Shown one piece after another: positions 61,239-64,000 of a DNA stretch of 64,000 nt. A program made the position numbers and the translations under genes. The stretch is from the NCBI GenBank assembly GCA_028277665.1, contig JANQFU010000021.1, positions 1-64,000 on the forward strand, in the 5' to 3' direction. This stretch comes from Alphaproteobacteria bacterium. Its GTDB lineage: Bacteria; Pseudomonadota; Alphaproteobacteria; Micavibrionales; Micavibrionaceae. The notes under the pieces were generated by a model that was not told the DNA's origin, did no database searches, and was given only the letters and a program-made list of their open reading frames with translations. Each line of letters begins with the position of its first letter. Within the stretch, counting starts at the first letter, position 1.

Positions 61239-62708
61239 CTACGCTACATTCGGCGTGGAACGAAAGCCGGAGGTCTCCATCTCTTTCCTGACCTGCTGAA
61301 TTCTTTCAGAGAGGGCTTTGACGATTTGCTGCTCAAGCGAGAGAGCGAAGGCTTCAAGGTGCGGGTGGTTATTGAGCCCAAAGTAGCATTGAACCTCGCC
61401 CAGACGTGTCACAGCCTCGCCCAGGCATCTGATCATTTCAGAATGCCCTCTCGATTCCGGGAGTATGGGCGTTCCCGTGACGGGATCGGGTGCGCCTCGT
61501 CTTGCGTATATAGTATTGATATAGGATGACAGGAAATTGGTCATGCGCACAAGGTCAACAGGATCTTCACTCTGCAAATAAGACGTAAGACGTGCATCCG
61601 GCGATGAATCGGACTTAAGACGCCCAAGAGCCCAGAAAACGGCTCTCTGTGTATCGCGATCCGGCGTGATACCGAGACCTTTTGTTTTTTGAGTATGCCA
61701 CTCAAGTGCAGAGGAAACTGTTGCAAAAGTATACCGTATGGTGGGATGAATGGTTTCAAGTGCGTCGTGAATCCGGGCTTCTTCGTCAAATCGCCTCATC
61801 TGTCTCAGATAGTCCGCGATATCGGAGAGTGGAAAGCGGTCTTCTCCCGGAAAAAACGGCGTGAGGCGATCGACGATCCGGAAAACACTCTCGGGAGGTC
61901 GCGGAACGCGCCCGGCCAGATAGTCGTCAATTCTGGCGCACCGGACAGCCGCTTCATATTCACGGACCTTCCGGAAGGCTTCATCCTGAGTAGCTTTCTT
62001 CCGCTCTTGTTCTATCCTTTTGCACTGCTCATTATATTCACTCCTGCGCGTTTCTTGATCGAATACCGGATCTACCCAGCCGCGAATACTTATCAGTACG
62101 CCACGCGCGAGCCTCTCGTAAAATAACACGAGCGCGTCCCCTTCCACCTTTCGGAGAAAAACAGCTGATTCTTGCCAATCTGTATCAAGAAAATTGAGAA
62201 GATCCCGGTGCGCCTTAAGCTCGTCATTCAGGATGTTGGCTCTTTGAAGGATTTTTTCGAGGGGCTGCTTTCCGAGGTCCGGCTCAGAAAGATCTTCCCA
62301 ATCTTTAAAATTGCTGACTTGAGCGTAAGCATAAAAGAAGTGCAGACAGACCCTGTGAAAAATAGGGGCTTCTGACTTATGTATCGCGGTCTGGATCCCG
62401 GCACGGGAAAACGTCCCGCTTTTAAATTCTCCCGTTAAAAGAAAATTCAAAACAGGACCAAGCCGTATCCGGGTAAGTTCCGCGCGATAGCACGCCTGAA
62501 AGAACCGGGATGTAAAATCTGAAACGAAACGATCTTGTCCCGCAGCATGATTTGGTCCGTTATCGGTAATCCATCTTTCAGCCGGCTCGACAGAGGTGTG
62601 AATGGCAGACTCCAGAGCAGAAATGTTCTTTTCAACATGCCGTCTGACGTCCTGCTTTGAAAAGGAATGCATAGCGTGGCCTGAAGGAGGAATTTCCGGG
62701 GCAGACAT
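61239..62708 (-). CDS. Hypothetical helical protein, 489 aa
   Basis: No family is recognised. The protein is soluble and mostly helical, with a charged coiled coil in the middle (YNEQCKRIEQERKKATQDEAFRKVREYEAAVR, about 235-265) and no signal peptide. The N-terminus MSAPEIPPSGHAMHSFSKQDV has a weak A/G-rich binding site only. A longer frame to 62840 is less likely. An effector or phage-derived role cannot be argued from the sequence. Confidence 0.65.
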   Translation of the reverse strand: MSAPEIPPSGHAMHSFSKQDVRRHVEKNISALESAIHTSVEPAERWITDNGPNHAAGQDRFVSDFTSRFFQACYRAELTRIRLGPVLNFLLTGEFKSGTFSRAGIQTAIHKSEAPIFHRVCLHFFYAYAQVSNFKDWEDLSEPDLGKQPLEKILQRANILNDELKAHRDLLNFLDTDWQESAVFLRKVEGDALVLFYERLARGVLISIRGWVDPVFDQETRRSEYNEQCKRIEQERKKATQDEAFRKVREYEAAVRCARIDDYLAGRVPRPPESVFRIVDRLTPFFPGEDRFPLSDIADYLRQMRRFDEEARIHDALETIHPTIRYTFATVSSALEWHTQKTKGLGITPDRDTQRAVFWALGRLKSDSSPDARLTSYLQSEDPVDLVRMTNFLSSYINTIYARRGAPDPVTGTPILPESRGHSEMIRCLGEAVTRLGEVQCYFGLNNHPHLEAFALSLEQQIVKALSERIQQVRKEMETSGFRSTPNVA

Positions 62709-62889
62709 TTTGTGTTTCTTTTTTCTTCTTTTGTATGAGCCCTCAACGAATGCTTCCTGCCCCAAGGAGCGGAGTATCGCACGGGAGACACAATATCCCT
62801 TGGCCAGATTGTGTCCCCTTTGGATCGTCGTTTCGAACAAGAATCACCATAAGGATGAAATAAAGAAACAGAACAACTTATGTCAATAT

Positions 62890-63855
62890 TTATTTTGAAG
62901 ACGTATATTTTTCCAGACGCGCCATAACTGCGTCGGGTGCGCCGAGATTGGCGTGCTCGCAGGAGAGGATCTTTGCAGCCTGTGTGCCGGCATGGTCGAG
63001 CGCGGCAAGAAGATCGTCTTCTTTCAGTTTTCCCCGGCCCGGCGTTTTCGCGGCCAGCGTTTTAAGCGCAACGCTGAGATACAGATCTCCGGCACCCAGC
63101 TCCGTGCCGGACATGTCTTCTTCACGAACGGGAACGGTGACGACCCTGTCTGCGCTGAAATAGACGTCCGCGCCCCTCCGCCCGCGCGTTAAGACAAGCG
63201 GGCAGCCGAGCATGTCCGCCAGATGCGCCGCATCGCGAATATCGTCCTGTGCCGAGAGGCAGATTTCAAACTCATGATCGCTCGCAACAAAGAGGTCGAT
63301 CCGCCCGCCCGCACACAGGCGGATCATCTCCGGCCCGCTCAGGAGCATGTTTCCGGCAAAAACCGGAAAATCGAGCCGCGCCGCACAGGTAAGGAGGGTT
63401 TCGGTCGTCGCCATGGACAGCGGCGTTGCGAAAACCAGTGCCGCGATATCTTTACAGGCCCGCGCACATAAATCGGCCGGCAGGTCTTCGGTCATCATAT
63501 CGTCGCACCAGATTTTCGCGTAACAAAGGCCGCCGTGAAACAGGGCGTTAAAAATCTGGTCCGGCAAGTCCGGGGCATCGTGAATATAGGCGTCGATCCC
63601 CTGCGCCGCAATCTCGTCACGGAATAGCCGTGCGAGCGGCCGCGTGTTCAGCGCGCTCAAAAACCGGACGTCGAGCCCGAGCAGTTTCATGTTCAGCGCG
63701 ACGTTGTAGGCGTTCCCGCCGAAATGAAAGGACGTGCGGCCGAGATTATCGAGCTGCGGGCGCACCGGATCGCCGTCCGCAACGGAAACAATGTCGATCA
63801 TCGCCGTCCCGCCGAGAAGAATCGGGCCGTTCGGTTCATCCCCTGTCACCATCAT
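62890..63855 (-). CDS. PfkB-family carbohydrate kinase
   Basis: 321 residues with the ribokinase fold: N-terminal FGGNAYNVALNMKLLGL and C-terminal active-site GAGD in GTELGAGDLYLSVALK, where the usual DTxGAGD Asp-Thr is replaced by Gly-Thr-Glu-Leu; the catalytic Asp of GAGD is present. Substrate unknown (sugar or nucleoside). 24 bases after the uvrD-like gene on the same strand. Confidence 0.82.
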   Translation of the reverse strand: MMVTGDEPNGPILLGGTAMIDIVSVADGDPVRPQLDNLGRTSFHFGGNAYNVALNMKLLGLDVRFLSALNTRPLARLFRDEIAAQGIDAYIHDAPDLPDQIFNALFHGGLCYAKIWCDDMMTEDLPADLCARACKDIAALVFATPLSMATTETLLTCAARLDFPVFAGNMLLSGPEMIRLCAGGRIDLFVASDHEFEICLSAQDDIRDAAHLADMLGCPLVLTRGRRGADVYFSADRVVTVPVREEDMSGTELGAGDLYLSVALKTLAAKTPGRGKLKEDDLLAALDHAGTQAAKILSCEHANLGAPDAVMARLEKYTSSK

Positions 63856-63879
63856 CCCGTCCCTTCCTCATTTCTGATT

Positions 63880-64000
63880 TTATCCTTCCGCAGGGCTGAC
63901 GAAACTGTCCATGACGCGGCGGTTTTGTCCGTCTTCAAACTGGATGTCGAGCTTGTGCCCGTCGACATGGATGACCCGGCCGTTGCCGAATTTCGCATGA
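63880..64000 (-). CDS. uvrD: C-terminal end of UvrD-type helicase (partial)
   Basis: Forty codons at the window edge encode HAKFGNGRVIHVDGHKLDIQFEDG...RRVMDSFVSPAEG. This is the DUF3553/KOW-like tail found at the C-terminus of UvrD/PcrA-type DNA helicases, with KFGxGxV and DSFVxPA. The rest of the gene is outside the window, so a stand-alone DUF3553 protein is not excluded. Confidence 0.7.
   Translation of the reverse strand, partial: HAKFGNGRVIHVDGHKLDIQFEDGQNRRVMDSFVSPAEG

Overview
The window looks like chromosomal DNA of an alphaproteobacterium with moderately high GC. Supporting signs are the CHCC zinc-finger protein of the NDUFS6 type, the aroQ-accB-accC cluster, a CtrA-type site (TTAA-N7-TTAAC) before murI, and a UvrD C-terminal tail. 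No integrase, transposase, rRNA or CRISPR array was seen. The species is not identifiable from the sequence alone.

Layout. 0-6.3 kb: an AT-rich orphan gene, a DUF4139 envelope protein, argS and an aminotransferase. 6.5-11.9 kb: thirteen ribosomal protein genes from rplP to rplO, with neither rpsC upstream nor secY downstream. 12-19.8 kb: small hypothetical genes, tRNA-Gly, envelope genes, a lone cysD, ugd, a NUDIX hydrolase and lactate dehydrogenase. 20-24.8 kb: dotI-dotH-dotG-dotF, the core of a type IVB (Dot/Icm, IncI-like) secretion system. 25-34 kb: ahcY, biotin carboxylase and its carrier protein with aroQ, then a minus-strand run of envelope redox genes (M48 protease, two DsbA-like proteins, a PCuAC-like protein, a HAD phosphatase). 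34-39 kb: rlmE, dapE, a Bax-inhibitor-1 family protein, an NtrC-type regulator and tRNA-Ala. 39-44.3 kb: an outer-membrane barrel, LolA-like and MMPL/RND transporter operon. 44.4-49.2 kb: sulfide:quinone oxidoreductase, DUF2892 and a divergent ArsR regulator, then ResB and CcsA of System II cytochrome c maturation. 49.2-56.5 kb: a frameshifted racemase, a GH65 phosphorylase with beta-phosphoglucomutase, murI, an AT-rich glycosyltransferase and phoH. 56.5-64 kb: polA, a Fic toxin/antitoxin module flanked by 80-bp direct repeats of the polA start, a structured intergenic region, two unknown genes, a PfkB kinase and the end of a uvrD-like gene.

The most unusual points are: (1) the T4BSS core genes on a chromosome of this type, with an AT-rich toxin-like glycosyltransferase 30 kb away as a possible effector; (2) the fic module at polA, where both repeat copies encode the same first PolA residues with only synonymous differences; (3) two copies of a dispersed palindromic repeat whose cores are inverted relative to each other while their flanks keep the same orientation; (4) a ribosomal operon cut at both ends and carrying an L30 with a histone-like Lys/Ala/Pro tail; (5) a 52-codon gene with a perfect Shine-Dalgarno that length filters would miss. 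Several repeat families (cgtcattcccgcgaaggcggg type and cattgcgag...ctcgcaatgac type) lie between genes.
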